Below, in pieces: positions 1 to 13,162 of a stretch of DNA of 64,000 nt (position 1 is its first letter; each line of letters begins with the position of its first letter). The position numbers and the translations under genes are program-made. The stretch is from Globodera rostochiensis (Eukaryota; Nematoda; Chromadorea; Rhabditida; Heteroderidae): assembly GCA_018350325.1 (NCBI GenBank), contig JAEVLN010000013.1, positions 2,322,624 to 2,386,623 of the forward strand, given 5' to 3'. Under the pieces are notes generated by a model. The model saw only the letters and a program-made list of their open reading frames with translations, ran no database searches and was not told the DNA's origin.

Positions 1-758
1 CCCCCCCCTATTTCAACCCTCCCTCGCCTATTCGTAAAAAATTCGCATTCGGAGACATGCGCTCGTCTCCTAACCACCCTCCCCCTCTTCCCCCCCCCCT
101 CCCCCGCCTCCCCCCTATTTCTCTCAATCCAACCACCCAAACATTTTTTGTTCGACGGCCAATTCCCTTCCTCGACCATTCGCACATTGGGACTGTTCAC
201 AAGTTGTTTGCGCAGCCAAAAGCAAGCCCAATCAACGGAGGATGGGGCGAGGGGCCTTGGCTTCTCAGTATTCATTAGTAACATTGCGGGGAGAGAAGTG
301 AACAGACTGTGACGACATGGTCGGGGCGCGGGGTGGGAGTGTTTGTAGAATCATCCGCCAACCCTTGCGCATTCTCCGGATAACATTTGGGGGGGGGGGG
401 GGGGGTTCGCAACATCGGAGATAGATGAGAGGGACTCGTCGGCCAAAATTATGATTTTCTGCCGTCTCAGTCATTTTGTCTCCTCTCTTTTGGAAATGAA
501 TGTGGGCTAAAATTAATGGGCTTTTTGAGTAATAAAAAGACGGAGGGGGGGGGGGGGATTTTCCCTTCCAAAAATCATCGGTTTTTATTAGACAATTTGT
601 CAATTAAATAGAAGCATTTTGTTTATTGTGGAAGTGCTCAAATTATGCGCAAATGGGAAATTATTGGCTCCTTTCTCTGTTCTGGGGAGTTATTGCAGGA
701 AAAGCGGTGGGAAGCAATCGAGCATTTTTCCAAACTTTTCATCAGAAAGATCCCTTTG
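1..758. other. Low-complexity sequence upstream of the kinase
   Basis: This stretch holds C-rich and G-rich homopolymer runs (for example near 390-407 and 546-557) and AT-rich spacer. No exon could be supported. Short open frames here are proline/glycine-rich products of the homopolymers. The kinase 5' end, including any upstream exon, must lie here or outside the window. Confidence 0.5.
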
Positions 759-3700
759 ATGATTTGTTCAGCGTACGACTCGTATTTCTTCGAGCGCAAC
801 TACAAGTTGGGACCCGAGCTAGGCCGAGGCGGTTTCGGCGTCGTCTATTCGGGCTTTCGAATTGCGGACCGGGAGCCTGTGGCCATCAAGTACGTGGCCA
901 GGCGCAATGTTACCGATTGGGCCCAGCTGCGTGGCAAGCGTGTCCCTTTGGAGATCGCTCTATTGGAGCAATGTTCTGATTGCCCGGGGGTCATCCAACT
1001 GCTGGACTGGTACGAACGCAACGACGGCTTCCTAATCGTCATGGAGCGGCCTTCCCCCTACTGCGACTTGTTCGACTACATTACCGTCAGAGGCGCCCTC
1101 GACGAGGCCATCACGCGTTTCTTCTTTAAACAAATCGTGGAGACGGCCATCGCTTGTGCGGGCCGATCTGTCGTCCATCGGGACATCAAGGACGAAAATG
1201 TTGGTGATTTGTTTGGACGTATTCTATTTCAGGGGCAATCACTAAATCATTTGCAATAAAATCTCTCCAAGGTTATCATCGACATGAAGACTGGCCAACT
1301 CAAACTGATCGACTTTGGGTCGGGTGCTTTTCTGAAGAATGACGATTACACGGACTTCGAAGGTGGGCGGCGTTGAATGGGGCAATTGATAAAAGTTGGG
1401 GTGGGGGAGTTAAAGCATCGACTATCGGGCGATATTATTGATTTCCTTTGATCGATCGCTGTTGAGCAAGTTTTGGTGATAAGGGAGGGAAGTGTGAATG
1501 GAGATGAACTAATTGGTTTCTGTCTGTTGAGAGAACGTTGGAAGTCCCTTATAACTCTATGAAGTGGTGGGGGAGGGGGCAATTGGCAAACGTTCGCTCG
1601 TTAGTGAATTCTGTCGCTGAATCTTTACAAAATGCTTGACGGCTAATCGATTGGACAATTCCAAGTCGGTTCAGTCTGAAGTACTTGTACGGTTTGGAGC
1701 ATTTTCTGCTGCTGAAGACACCGGTTCATACGACGGATTGATGTCGTTATATTATCTGTCCTCTGATCTCTTCCCTTCCCGTCCCATCATCCAAATTCCG
1801 CCACTCCCATCGTCCCGTCCCCCAAACGCATCGAAGGTCATCCGGTCTCAAAAGATATCATCGCTGCTTCTATGATGGATGGGAGGGAGGCAATGTACAA
1901 AAGAAAAGTGAAGGGATCATTTAAAATTGGAAGAATTTTTGGTGAAAAGCGTTGCCTTTGCTTTGTGCATCGGTCAGTCGTTCTTTGTTCCCTCTCTTCC
2001 GTTCTGCTGGTCGATGTGACCTGCTCCGACCCGATGGGGGCTGGAGGTGATCATCTCCTCTTAATGCCTTGGTTGTGGTTGAACAGGTTGAAAGAGTGGG
2101 ATGGAGTTAATGGATGAGACGGACGAATGGAATGAATTCGTGAGGGTAATCCAATCACTGACAATCGATGGGTCATTGCTTCCTTTCATAAATTGAGCTT
2201 TTTCTCGGTGGGACGCGGGGGGGGGGGGTGAGTATAAACAAATGTTGGAGAGCGATGGCGGCGCTCTGGTGACTCTTCTTGATTAGTCTTTGCCAAAATG
2301 ATTTATTTAGGCGGAATGAACAAAACGAAAAGAATGAATGGCACTTGCCAAGAATGTGTACTTATAAATGAGGGACGAAATGGTCGATCACCGCCCACCT
2401 CTGATCACACCTGCCTTCAAATTCCGTCCTCTATTTCTTTTCCAGCCCAACTTATTTATGTCCTTTCAATCATCTTCCCCCCCCCCCTTCTTGACAAATG
2501 TGCACTTTTGCCTTTATCTCCCTCTCCCCCCACCCACCCCCCCCCCCATTGTTTCATCCCCCGACAACAGCAACAGTTAGTGGGGGGGGGGGGGGGGGGG
2601 AGGCTCCTCGCCTTTCATCCAAAACCGCTTTTGAGGTATTTTCGTCCAAATTTTTAAAAATTTAGAGCAATTTTCTTAACAAAATAAGGGAAATTGGCGT
2701 GGGTTGACACTTGGAGAATAAGAGAAAAGATTTTTTGGTTCTGAGGCATGCAGGCACCCTATTGTGTTGTGTTGTGTCGGGATAGGAGCATTAACTGTGA
2801 ATGGTCTTATTTAGGCACTCGCGTGTATTCTCCGCCCGAATGGATCAGGCACGCCCGTTACGATGGTCTGAAGGCCACTGTGTGGTCTTTGGGCATTCTT
2901 CGTAAGTGCCTTCACGGGTTTAGCCTCTTCAACCAGCCCATTCAGTGTACGATATGGTCGCCGGAGACATTCCGTTCCACCGGGACCATGAAATCTGTGG
3001 CGGTGTTATTCGTTGGCGTCGTCAAGTACCAACGGAGTGCAAGGACCTGATTATGCGCTGTCTTGAAGTGGACCCTGGCCTGCGATTCTCCCTTCAGGAC
3101 ATCCTCAGCCATCCGTGGTCGTTCAGACAAAACTCACTTATAATAATCATTCAAACCTTTAGGATGAACAATGCGGACATTCGGCCACTGAATGCGGACG
3201 AATTCTTACTGGTTAAGTCTCCTCAACTGCGCAAGGACGAACGTTCGGACACCGCTGCAGAACCGTCTGTGCCACCACGTCCATTGAGCAACCAGCAATC
3301 ATTGAAAATACTCTCCAAAGAACAACAGATCTTGAGTGCAAACGAGATCGAACAAAAGTCCAACCAACAGCAGCAAAAACAACAGCTCAAGCGCAAGACA
3401 GGCAGAAACTCGGCGAAGACGATGCACGGCGACATGAGTTTGGAGGTGGGAGGAGAGGCGAAGCGTAAGGAGTGTCAGCAACAACAGATGCAGAACAAGG
3501 ACAATAACACCACGTCGACCCCGTCCTCCAACAACACTTCGCCTTCTGGAAAGAGCCCTCGCTGGAGAGAGGAACGTGCATTGGCCTATGACGAAAGTCG
3601 GTCGGAAAACAGCTGGAGGTTCTGTGAGGAGGAGGAGCCCGTGGGAGAAGAGAAAAGCCGCGAGTCGATGGAAGGAGAAAAAGACGTCGTCGGTGGGACG

Positions 3701-4865
3701 GAGGTGTCCGGCAGGGAGCAACATTTGGTGGGATCGTTGGCCCGGTTGGCCGGTTCCTTTTTTGCTCGACGGCGCTACAACACGGACAATAGTGGGGAGC
3801 AGGAGGGTGCCACGGTGGACGAGGCGGTGATGGTCAACGGGGGCTGTCTCGCGGTCGGCACGAAGAGCGGGAGCGGCATTGGCTGTCAAATGAAGCCGTC
3901 GGAAAGGACCCTTGGCGGAGGAAACAACCCAAGTGCGCCGTCCTCGTCCGCTTCGCCCGCCCTCGCTTCTTCGTCCGTCTCATCCTCTTCCGCCTCCACG
4001 TCCTCCGCTGTAACAACTGTCGCGCAACACACGAAGAGACCGCTGGCCGCCTTAGGCAAAATCAGCAACTCGGCTCACGACTCGTTGTACAAAGCAGCGG
4101 CTGCCCACTCCGGGTCGCATCAGCACCATCCGGCACACGTCGGAGGGTGCACCCGTTTCTTCTACCAGTACAACGGATATTGCTGTTGCGGATGCAAAAT
4201 GCGCATCAGTGGCGGTGTTGGTTCCGAGCAGAGTGAGTTTTTGGGGTTTTGGTTTGCGTTATGCGTTAAGCTGCTGCCGTCTTACAACCAACAGGTCTGC
4301 CTTCGTCGGTGTTGTTCGAAGGTGCCCCGACCATCTCATTGCCCCATCCCGGCTCTTATGACCAAGATGCCGTCGTGGACTGCTACCGTCTTCCGGAACA
4401 GCCTCCCACTCACCAACAGACGAATTTGGACACTTTCGCGGATGGCGGTGAACAGCGTCAAAGAGAGGTGCAAAATGGTGGGTGCGAATTCAGTCAATTT
4501 GATTATGACGTTTATTCTTTCCAGAAAGATTTTCTTCCATATCCTCGGTCTTTCACCGTCGGTCTGGCTGCTGCTGTGGGAGCAATGTGGTGAAGAAGTA
4601 CGGTCAGACAGTAATCTATCCGAGTACGGCTCTGATCGGTCGGCTTCCGGCGACGGCAGCGACCGCTGCGGGGGGCAAACACTCCCATCATTACGAGAGC
4701 AACAAACGGCCCGCCTCTTCGCAAAGCCAACAGCCGCATCAACAAGGCAAAAAAACATTGGATAGCGGTTTCTGCTCGGGCTCTTCCGGACTGGCATTGT
4801 GCAGCGGAGGGGGCGTGCTGGCTGGAAGTCCGCCCGGGGGCACTTTTATGCTCGGCAGTTTCTGA
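759..4865 (+). CDS. PIM-like serine/threonine protein kinase with long C-terminal tail
   Basis: Splicing 759-1199, 1272-1362, 2815-2901, 2946-4232, 4295-4477 and 4525-4865 keeps one frame and gives about 809 residues. The kinase domain comes first: glycine loop [13 protein letters not shown] lysine, catalytic HRDIKDEN, magnesium-binding DFG inside LIDFGSGAF, then [11 protein letters not shown] and WSLGIL, all close to the PIM family (C. elegans PRK-1/PRK-2). The junctions rebuild the family sequence DEN-V/IID and [15 protein letters not shown]. After the last kinase helix (HPWS) comes a tail of over 500 residues, rich in Q, S and A, without a recognised domain. The start is uncertain: ATG 759 or 645, or an upstream exon. 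A possible extra 45-bp in-frame intron lies at 3118-3162. The family phosphorylates Ser/Thr and is constitutively active; substrates here are unknown. Confidence 0.85.
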
Positions 4866-6674
4866 TCGATCAGACCGAATAAGCACATGACGGCACTTTC
4901 CCAATGGCATCTCCCGTTTGATCCCACATCACTTGCACTTCAATTGGTCACAGTGTGCCTTTCTCTCTCGCCCCCTCCCCTCCCCCCCCCCTCCCCCCGC
5001 CCTTCTCCCCTCTCAAACATCAGGAATATTGTCCGTCTCACGCTTATAAAAATTGTGGATTAAACGAATATTAAAAGGTTTTTGGTGCGTAGAGCGGCGA
5101 TATCCCGAACAGCACTCACTCACGCATTCACATTGAATTGCTCTCTGAAATCATCGCCGATTGACGACTTATTCCTCCGCCGATCCTCGCGGCAATCAAC
5201 GGGCCAGTTCCTCCACTTCCTCTAGGCAATTTGCGTTTGCTGACGCATTTGTGGCTTTTACCACGCGGCGGGGGAATGCGTCGACAGATTCGTCTCTTTC
5301 TCTGCCTCTCGTTTTTCCTCTCTCTCCTGTGACCTCTCTCTTTCCCCCCTCTGTCTGCTGCCGCACATCATTTACTACTCTCTCTCCCCTTTCGTCTGTC
5401 TGTCTTTCTACCAAAATGGTAAAAACCCCTTTTGTTCCTTTTCAGCTGATCAAAAAAGAGCTTCTGCTTTCAGTTTCTTGGCTTTCTTTCGTTCATTACC
5501 ACATCGTATCCAATGTATTACTGTACATCTGCCCCCCCATACGATTGCCCAATTTGTTGTTGGATACATTGTTTGATCATCTGCTGCTCCGATCAGCTAT
5601 CCGCGCGTGTGAATGTGTATATATTGTTTCAATCCGCTTCCGCTGGCAGGATAAACTCCCCCCACCCCTTTCTTTATGGCTCTCTGTTGGCTGCAATAAT
5701 TCTTCAAAACTTTATTATTTATCCAAATTTGTACATAAAAAGACTGATGGAGGCGACGGGAAGACGTGAGAAACTCAGAAAAGTGATCCGACGGCATTCC
5801 GTCGATGCCCCCCCCCTCCCACCGTCCCACAACCGCAACCATTCAATGAATGCTCTCAGAATGCTCAGTCCGCCCTTTTCGATATTCTTTCGAATCCACT
5901 CAATCCCTCCCACGTTGTAACAATCCTATTTATAGTTGTTGTTTTCCTGCCCTCCCTACCCCCCCCCTACCCTACCCCTACCCCTACCCACTCGACCCAA
6001 TCCAAACCCTTCAAAGATGATGGATTAAATCATTCGATGTAAATTATTATCCCAACACACGAATATATCATTTATATATTTTTTCATTTATCGGAGAATA
6101 TAAACGCATTTTCTGCTGCTGATCTGAGGAGCTTGTTGCTCACGGTCAAAGACATTAAATTAATTAACCAAATAGGCATAATACGTGTTTTTAATGTTCC
6201 TAAAGTGTTCATAAATTCCACAGGAGACAGAGATCACAATTTTATGGGACTCCGCGGATTATCCAGCCCAAGCCCAATTAATGTGGTCTCTCTATCACCC
6301 GGTTATTTTCTACCAATCTTAAGAAAAACGGCGGGTGGGGTGCAAAACAGGGGGGGGGGGGAGCATCCAAATTGAAGAATAAGCAGCAACTATGCAAATA
6401 CAAAGGGCAGAGAGTTTTTGCACAATTCCCAAGGGAATTTGCTGGGGCTGAGGTCAGCTGCCCCCCCCCGGGGGTTGGCTGAAGTGAAAGGGGCAGGGCG
6501 GGGGATGGGAGGGGTGCCAGTTGGTGCCGGTCGCTCGAGGGGAGAAGGACGGAGGAGGAGAACGTTGGGGAGAAAAAGATAATAAAAAATAGGAAAGGAA
6601 TGGAACAACGTAAATTGGGGGACGGGGGGGGGGGATCAAAAATCGGAAGTGCTAAAAGAGAGGCAAATGTGGAG
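4866..6674. other. Kinase 3' flank, no gene seen
   Basis: This is C/T-rich and AT-rich sequence with homopolymers and a short CCCTAC-type run near 5955-5990. An open frame of about 200 codons at 5161-5769 is biased to S, F, P and L, has no domain, and is best read as chance translation of pyrimidine-rich 3' untranslated or intergenic DNA. Confidence 0.4.
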
Positions 6675-6692
6675 CAGGGTGGCAGCGGATCA

Positions 6693-7125
6693 TCCGAAAT
6701 CCGGTGTTTTTCTCAATCCGAAATCCGATCCGAGAATTTTGGGTAATCCGACCCGAAATCCGGTGTTTTTCTCAATCCGAAATCCGTTATCCGAAATCCG
6801 GTGTTTTTCTCAATCCGATCCGAGAAATTTTGGGTAATCCGATCCGAAATCCGGTGTTTTTCTCAATCCGAAATCCGATCCGAGAATTTTGGGTAATCCG
6901 ATCCGAAATCCGGTGTTTTTCTCAATCCGATCCGAGAAATTTTGGGTAATCCGATCCGAAATCCGGTGTTTTTCTCAATCCGAAATCCGATCCGAGAATT
7001 TTGGGTAATCCGATCCGAAATCCGGTGTTTTTCTCAATCCGAAATCCGTTATCCGAAATCCGGTGTTTTTCTCAATCCGAAATCCGATCCGAGAATTTTG
7101 GGTAATCCGATCCGAAATCCGGATA
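6693..7125. repeat. Tandem array of an ATCCGAAATCCGG-type unit
   Basis: Units of roughly 30 and 60 bp combine AATCCGAAATCCG, GTGTTTTTCTC and GATCCGAGAATTTTGGGT. Three overlapping open frames of 60-80 codons across it are only the repeat read in each phase. Confidence 0.85.
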
Positions 7126-7201
7126 AATAGACTTTTTTGTCTGATATTTTTCAACTATTTTTATAAGAAAAATGAAACAAAAATGTAAGGTATATGTCTC
7201 A

Positions 7202-7274
7202 CAAGTGGGTCGATGGCCTAGTGGTTTCTCCTTTTGGTGAGTCTTATGTTATGTGTTGGGTTCAAACCCGCTTG
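7202..7274 (+). other. tRNA-like (A box/B box) segment inside the 6.7-kb element
   Basis: The A-box-like TGGCCTAGTGGTT at 7214 is followed 46 bp later by GGGTTCAAACCC, a good T-arm/B box. Flanking CAAGTGGG and CCCGCTTG could pair as an acceptor-like stem. There is no convincing anticodon arm or CCA-compatible end, so it looks like a tRNA-derived, SINE-type pol III promoter rather than a working tRNA gene. Confidence 0.45.
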
Positions 7275-8466
7275 AATGCAAGCACTTATTTATTTGTTTT
7301 CCCCCTCTACTCCAAATAGGCATCCCCTCATTAATAAGATTTTTTAAATAATATTTTTTAATTAAAAATACGCGCAAAAAAAGAATAGATATAAGAATTT
7401 TTGCTTCAATTTCCTTAACAATATCATTAAACTGTTCAAAAATTTCCCCTGGGACATCCTCCACTCTTACGTAAACTAGTTTTTCCCCGAAATTCCGAAG
7501 CAAAATGCTTAATTTTGTTAAAATTTTGACTACTTTCTTAACAAAATTGAGTACAAGTTTTAAAAAAATCACAAAAGTTTGAATTTTTTCAACTAAAAAA
7601 TTTTTTCATTTTCTTTATCCGAAATCCGTTATCCGGTGTTTTTCCCAATCCGAAATCCTTTTTGAAAAATCCGGAGTTAAATCCGGCATGCGGGGGGGGG
7701 GGGTCGGAGGTGCCGATAGGCGCCGCAGAGAAAATGTGAATTTTTTGAGGAATTTGTTAAGAAAATTGGCACAAAAACCGCAGATTTTGCCAATTTTTTG
7801 TTTGGGAGGGCTAAATTCCGGTGCGGTACGTCAGTGCCGCCAGCTAAAAATACCTTCTTTTTTTTTGCATTTTTATTTTTAGTGATCGAAATATAAACTA
7901 AAAATAGCGATCATATAAAAGGACATTAAACAATAAAAACGGGTTAAAAAGTGTGCAAAAAAACCGGTGGTAATATTCATATTGAGTATTAGTAATGCGG
8001 AAAATGTGGCCAAAAACTACGGGGCTAGTAGGTTGGGCGCCAGGCGGAGGTCAACTCATAAAAATTTTAATGAGCTTAGGCTCAGGCCTAGACCTAGTTC
8101 GATGAACGGATAATCCGAAATTGTGCGGGAATTTATCCCCACCCTGAAATGTGAAAAAAAAATTATGGGTGAGACGCAATTGGCCCCGAGACGCAGTCAT
8201 CACTAAGCTGGGATTTTTAGGGAGACTAAAAACTCGTGTTCGGCAAATGGCGTTTTTCGGTATTCGGTAAAATACCGACTAAAAAAGGTTCTTATGCGTT
8301 ATGTGTCAACAAAAAAAAAATGTATTTAGACAGCAAAAAGGTGATTCTGGGGATTTTCGGGGTCGTAGAATCCAAAGCGACCTTCATTTCGACCAATTCC
8401 GAACACCGAACCCGAATTCGAACAACTTACTGAAATTCTTTTTTTTTCGAATTTTGCCATTAAATA

Positions 8467-9489
8467 CAGGCGTGCTCACGGATATCCGGATATCCGCGGA
8501 TATATCCGGATATGGACGGATAGCGGATATGGTTTTTCGGATATATCCGGATACGGACGGATAACGGATATGGTTTTTCGGATATATCCGGATACGGACG
8601 AATAACGGATATGGTTTTTTGGAACGTCACGGATACGGACGGATGACGGATATGACCCTAATATCCGCGGATATCCGTCGCATCCGTTGTTTTTTTATTG
8701 CTGAAGTAAAATTTATTAAAACGATTTCTTAAATTGGTTTTCAAGGATATTTACATGTTTGAACATGGCCTAGTGGTTAAACTTATAGGGTGATGCTACT
8801 TTGGGTCGATGGTTCTATAACCTTTCCCGATATCATTTTTATTTTATACTTTAACTCTTTCTTTTTAGTATTCTTACAGCTTTTTGAAAAAAAATCATAC
8901 AAAAAATAAATTTTAAGCATTTACATAAAATTAGTTCATTTTAGAACTCATACCTAAAAATTGGACGATTTTTCTTAGCATAAGTCTTTAAATATCCAAT
9001 TTTTTCTCTCGGCGGCGCCTATCGGCACCGCCGACCTCCCACCCCCCCCCCTCCAGCCCCTCCAGCAGAAAAGCAGAATTTTAAAAAAAATTTTGAAATT
9101 TTTTCACAAAAATTTTAAAAATTCTTATTGAAAAATTTTTTTTGGAAAAAATTGATTAACAACCAATCAAAAGTTCAATCTTTTCCTTTAAAATTTTCTT
9201 GTTAAGCTCAATACATATCAATTTCGATTTAATTTTAATCAGTCGATAACGCGATCGGAAAAAATTCGCTTTGAAAAATCATTTTTTCGAAATTTGGAGA
9301 AAACTCTAGTGATTTTTAAATAATGCGGATATCCGCGGACGGATATCCGGATATGGAATTTGGGACGTCACGGATACGGACGGATAACGGATATGAGATT
9401 TTGAAGACGGACGGATACGGACGGATAACGGAAATGGGCTTTTGAGGACGGACGGATACGAAAATCCGTATCCGTGAGCACGCCTGCTG
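8467..9489. mobile_element. hAT-like element, word CGGATA
   Basis: The ends are CAGGCGTGCTCACGGATA and its inverse, at 8467 and 9486. ATTAAATA flanks both sides (8459-8466 and 9490-9497), with an extra CTG at the right end. Both ends carry clustered GGATAT/CGGATAACGG words. The core has an A-box-like TGGCCTAGTGGTTAA near 8766 with a weak B box at about 8804-8822, and the GC hairpin at 9010-9033. It is the sister of the 43.3-kb element, which has the same core but a different word. No coding capacity. Confidence 0.75.
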
Positions 9490-9661
9490 ATTAAATAAGT
9501 CGAGACAATGAAATTTTGCAAAAAAATTTTGAATTCATCAACTTTGAGAAAAAAATATTTTTTTGTTGACACATAACCATAAGTACCCGAAAAAAATTCG
9601 GTATACCGACCGGTATTCGGTATTTTTTCATGAATTTTAATTTAAAATGAATAAAGCAATT

Positions 9662-10008
9662 GGTAATAGTGTAGTTTGTGCCCCCCCTCTTTTTGAAAAA
9701 ATACAAATATTTTTCAAAGTCGATTAAAAGATGTTTCTAGGGGTATTCCGGGGTGTAGAATCCGAATCTGACCTCCATTTCGACCCCCGGACCCGAATTC
9801 GAACATATTTGGATGATTTTGAGGCCAAAATTAATTTTTGGAATTTTTGAATTTTCATAAACTTGTTCGAATTCATGTCCGGGGTCGAAGTGGAGGTCAG
9901 ATTCGGATTCTACGCCCCGGAATACCCCTAGAAACATCATTTTCACGACTTTAAAACACTTACAAATTTTTTCAAAAAGGGGGGGGGGACACAAACTACA
10001 CTATTACC
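9662..10008. mobile_element. Palindromic GGTA-class element
   Basis: Ends GGTAATAGTGTAGTTTGTG and its inverse are flanked by an exact 8-bp duplication AAGCAATT (9654-9661, 10009-10016). Almost the whole 347 bp is one inverted repeat. Each arm holds the motif AGGGGTATTCCGGGG followed by TAGAATCCGAATCTGACC and, after a gap, CCCGAATTCGAAC. RNA from it would fold into a long hairpin. Confidence 0.8.
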
Positions 10009-10230
10009 AAGCAATTTATTCAATACTTATACATAATTAGGGAGTATAATTATATGCACATGCATATTTTTTCCCTTAACTTGGAATGGTCTGAAACGCA
10101 CGAAAAATGTGTTTTCAGCATGGTTTAAGCTTCTAGAACGCATTTCCATGTGCATATTTCGCTGTTTATGTGCATATTTTTTCATTTTATGTGCATATTT
10201 TGGCATTTTGCAAAAAATGAGTGATCTTGG

Positions 10231-11253
10231 GGTAAATACCCAAATCGTTTTTGGCCAATTCGTTTTTTACCCAATTCGTTTTTGACCCGATTCGTTTTTT
10301 TTGGGACGATTCGTTTTTTTTGGGACGATTCGTTTTTTTTGGGACGATTCGTTTTTTTAGGGACGTTTCGTTTTTCTAGTAACAAAAAGCATTTATGAGC
10401 GGAATTTGAAGATTTTATGCAATTTTGAGAAGTACTTGGGGTTATTGAGGTCGCTGATCACGAATATGACATTAGATTTATCATAAGACATCATCAAATC
10501 TATGATTTCAACATCTAAGATTTATTGAAAAAAAAAATCGATTTTTTCAAAGTCGCTAAAAAGTGTTTCTAGGGGTATTCGGGGGTAAATACCCAATTCG
10601 TTTTTGGCCAATTCGTTTTTTACCCAATTCGTTTTTTGTGTGTTATAAGTATAGACACTCTAACCTTCTTACTGTCTGCGCTCTTTCTATTTTGTACTAG
10701 TTTATATAGACAAAAAAACGAATTGGGTAAAAAACGAATTGGCCAAAAACGAATTGGGGTCCGTTCGTATTCGGGGGCGTAGAATCCGTCCCGACATTTA
10801 TATAGACAACTTTCGAACCCCGGAGCCGAATTCGAATTTTTTTTCGAAATTTCAAAAATCATATTTATTGATCAAAATCGATGGAAATACACGAAATTAC
10901 AACAAGAGAGTCGGATTCGGGTCCTACGCCCCGAATACCCCTAAAAACACCTTTTTCTCAACTTTGAAAAAAAAATTTTTACTTTTTTTACAAAAACATA
11001 GATGTCGAAATCTTAGATTAGATGATGTCAAGTGATAAATCTGATATCATATTCGTGGTCAGCTACCTCAATAACCCCTGAATACACTTAAAGAATTGCA
11101 TAAAACCTTCAAATTTCGCTCATAAATGCTTTTTGTTACTAGAAAAACGAAACGTCCCAAAAAAAGCGAATCGTCCCAAAAAAAAACGAATCGTCCCAAA
11201 AAAAACAAATTGGGTAAAAAACGAATTGGCCAAAAACGAATTGGGGTCCGTTC
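10231..11253. mobile_element. GGTA-class element, word CAATTCGTTTTT
   Basis: The left end is GGTAAATACCCAAATCG and the right end ACGAATTGGGGTCCGTTC, with exact duplication GATCTTGG (10223-10230, 11254-11261). Words such as TTTTTTGGGACGATTCG line both ends. The interior is a long palindrome with the GGGGTATTCGGGG core, interrupted by the element at 10583-10766. Confidence 0.75.
10583..10766. mobile_element. 184-bp nested GGTA-class element
   Basis: It starts GGGTAAATACCCAATTCG and ends GAATTGGGGTCCGTTC, with the same CAATTCGTTTTT word as its host element. An exact GTATTCGG flanks both sides (10575-10582, 10767-10774), so it inserted into the conserved palindrome core of the same family. Confidence 0.75.
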
Positions 11254-11261
11254 GATCTTGG

Positions 11262-12428
11262 CAGGAAAATTGTGATTTTATTCCATTTTTCTTAAGAAAT
11301 TTTCTGAAAAAAGCGTAAAATCACAAAAGTTCAAAAAAGTCGCCAAAACACTTGAAAATGTATCAAATCAGTAGGGCTGCGATTTAGATTATCTCGAAAT
11401 ATGGCCATAAAATATTGATGAAAATTGCAAAATATAGGATTTTCATTTAGCAAAAAATTTTCTACGACATTTTGAATTGTAATGCCAAAAATTGTCCCTA
11501 AAAAGGGCCATTTTTGCCCCAAAATTTCTGCTGGGGCAAAATTTGGAGTTTCATAAAAAATTAAGGAGTGGAGAAATAAACGTCAAATTTTGTACGAGCC
11601 TTCTTCAATCTTTGTTCTTCATACGGAAATAGATTTGTTTCAAAAAAAAACAAAATTTGGTTTTTAGCTCATAGCTCAGCTCCATTCAAAAGACAGGGGA
11701 CAAAAATATATCCAGAAAAAAGGCAACATTTTATAGATCATAAGGTGAATATTTCAAATCATGATAATATTTTGTTGAATTTAAAAAAATAAATTTCCTT
11801 CAAAAAAATTTTTGCGACAAAACTTATGTTACACCCTAAATAATAAGAGCAATAAAAATTTTCATTTTTAAAAATTTTCAATTTTTTGGTGGCAGAATTT
11901 TTAGTCACGAAAAAGTCAATTTTTAGGGGTGCATTTTTTGAAAATTTTGAAAAAGTCGAGGAAAAAAATGTCGTTTACGGGGGTAAAATGTTTTCCGTCG
12001 AATCATACACCAATCGATTCCTCTCATTGAGCTGAGCACGAATCTGCAAAAATTTTTGCGCGGAAGTAACTATGAAGAAAGTTATGGCCCCTCAAACTTG
12101 GCCAAAAACCAAGGACCCTTTTGGTCAACATTTTTGGAAAAAATTTTTATTCTAAAAATGTTCTGAAAATACGTTATTTGATACGCTGATTACGAATGCG
12201 TCAATAGAAAATCAAAATGAGCATTTAAAACGATTTATGAACATTGAAAATTAAGGAAAAAGCGACTTTTAAAACCAAAGTCCGAGGGGGGGGGAAAGTT
12301 AAACAGTAAAGTGGAAAAAGCAGCCAAAGTACCGCACACTCGACTACGGCGGCCAGTAGGTGGGGCGAGACTCGGGACAATTGGACAGTGGACAATCCGA
12401 CAGTGAGGACAATTGGGCAGTGGACAAT
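11262..12428. other. AT-rich dispersed repeats, no gene
   Basis: This holds repeats also found elsewhere in the window: a segment near 12040-12210 (CGAATCTGCAAAAATTTTTG, then GACCCTTTTGGTC) shared with 48.5 kb and 53.1 kb, and at 12333-12356 the motif CACACTCGACTACGGCGG shared with 49.55 kb and 53.27 kb. No coding exon was recognised. Confidence 0.5.
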
Positions 12429-13162
12429 CAGTGTTTTCCCGGTTCCGGTGCCGGTTCCAACGGTCGGGAACCGGTTCCGGAACCGCAAAAAATTCGGAAC
12501 CGATTTTGGAACCGGTTCCCGGAACCGCCAAAATCCGGAACCGGAACCGCGGAACCGCCAAAATCCGGAACCGGAACCGCGGAACCGCCAAAATCCGGAA
12601 CCGTTTTGGAACCGGAACCGTGGAACCGTAAAGAGCTTGGAACCGCTTCGGAACCGATTCCGGAACCGGTTCCGATACATGTTTTTTCAGTGCATAATGA
12701 ATTGAATTATGATTAATTTTTGAAGCGAATAGAGCCTTTTTAGCAACAAAGCAATAACTTCCAAATACAAAGCATCAACAATTTTGGGCGGGATGACACT
12801 TCGTCGACGCGACATTTCGTCGAGTGGAATTTCGCCGGGTTTTTAAATGCATGTTTCTAGGGTAAAAACATGCCTAGATCACAAATCCGTACTCGGATTT
12901 TGCGAATCTCGAACCCCGAACCCGAATTCTAAGAATTTTCAAAATTTTAAGACAAGTGAAAAATATTTATTGATGAAACCCAATTGTTTGAGACTAGCAA
13001 TCGATTCCTCTTTGTAATGTGAATGAACAATTTTTCTTACATTTTTCTGATTTTTTTGAAAAATTTTTGGACATATTTACAAATTTTTGGAATTTGGAAC
13101 CGGAACCGGTTTGGAACCGGAACCGTGGAACCGTTAGAAAAAATGGTTCCGGGAAAACACTG
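12429..13162. mobile_element. hAT-like element, word GGAACCG
   Basis: TIRs CAGTGTTTTCCCGG and CCGGGAAAACACTG have an exact 8-bp duplication TGGACAAT (12421-12428, 13163-13170). Both ends are packed with GGAACCG words, some as GGAACCGCCAAAATCC tandem units at the left. It sits inside another word array, GACAATCCGACAGTG. Open frames across it are repeat translations. Confidence 0.85.

Larger units (their letters stand above)
6675..8146. mobile_element. hAT-like non-autonomous element, word AATCCGAAATCCGG
   Basis: The left end starts CAGGGTGG and the right end finishes CCACCCTG. AAATGTGG before and AAATGTGA after resemble an 8-bp target duplication, with two extra bases on the left. The left interior is a tandem array of an ATCCGAAATCCGG-type word and the right interior carries a few more copies (7616-7690, 8105-8120). 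The core holds a tRNA-like segment (7202-7274) and a GC hairpin (7709-7726). It has no transposase coding, so mobilisation would need enzyme supplied elsewhere. Confidence 0.6.

Noticed and set aside
3223..4068. Minus-strand frames opposite the kinase tail
   Set aside because: They are shadows of the spliced kinase exon on the plus strand, whose frame and junctions are well supported.
5161..5769. 202-codon frame downstream of the kinase
   Set aside because: Pyrimidine-rich sequence gives an S/F/L/P-rich product with no domain and no splice support. Likely untranslated or intergenic.
12225..12716. Open frames of 105-151 codons on both strands
   Set aside because: GGAACCG word block of the 12429 element; the products are NRNRGT- or FRFRGS-type repeats.
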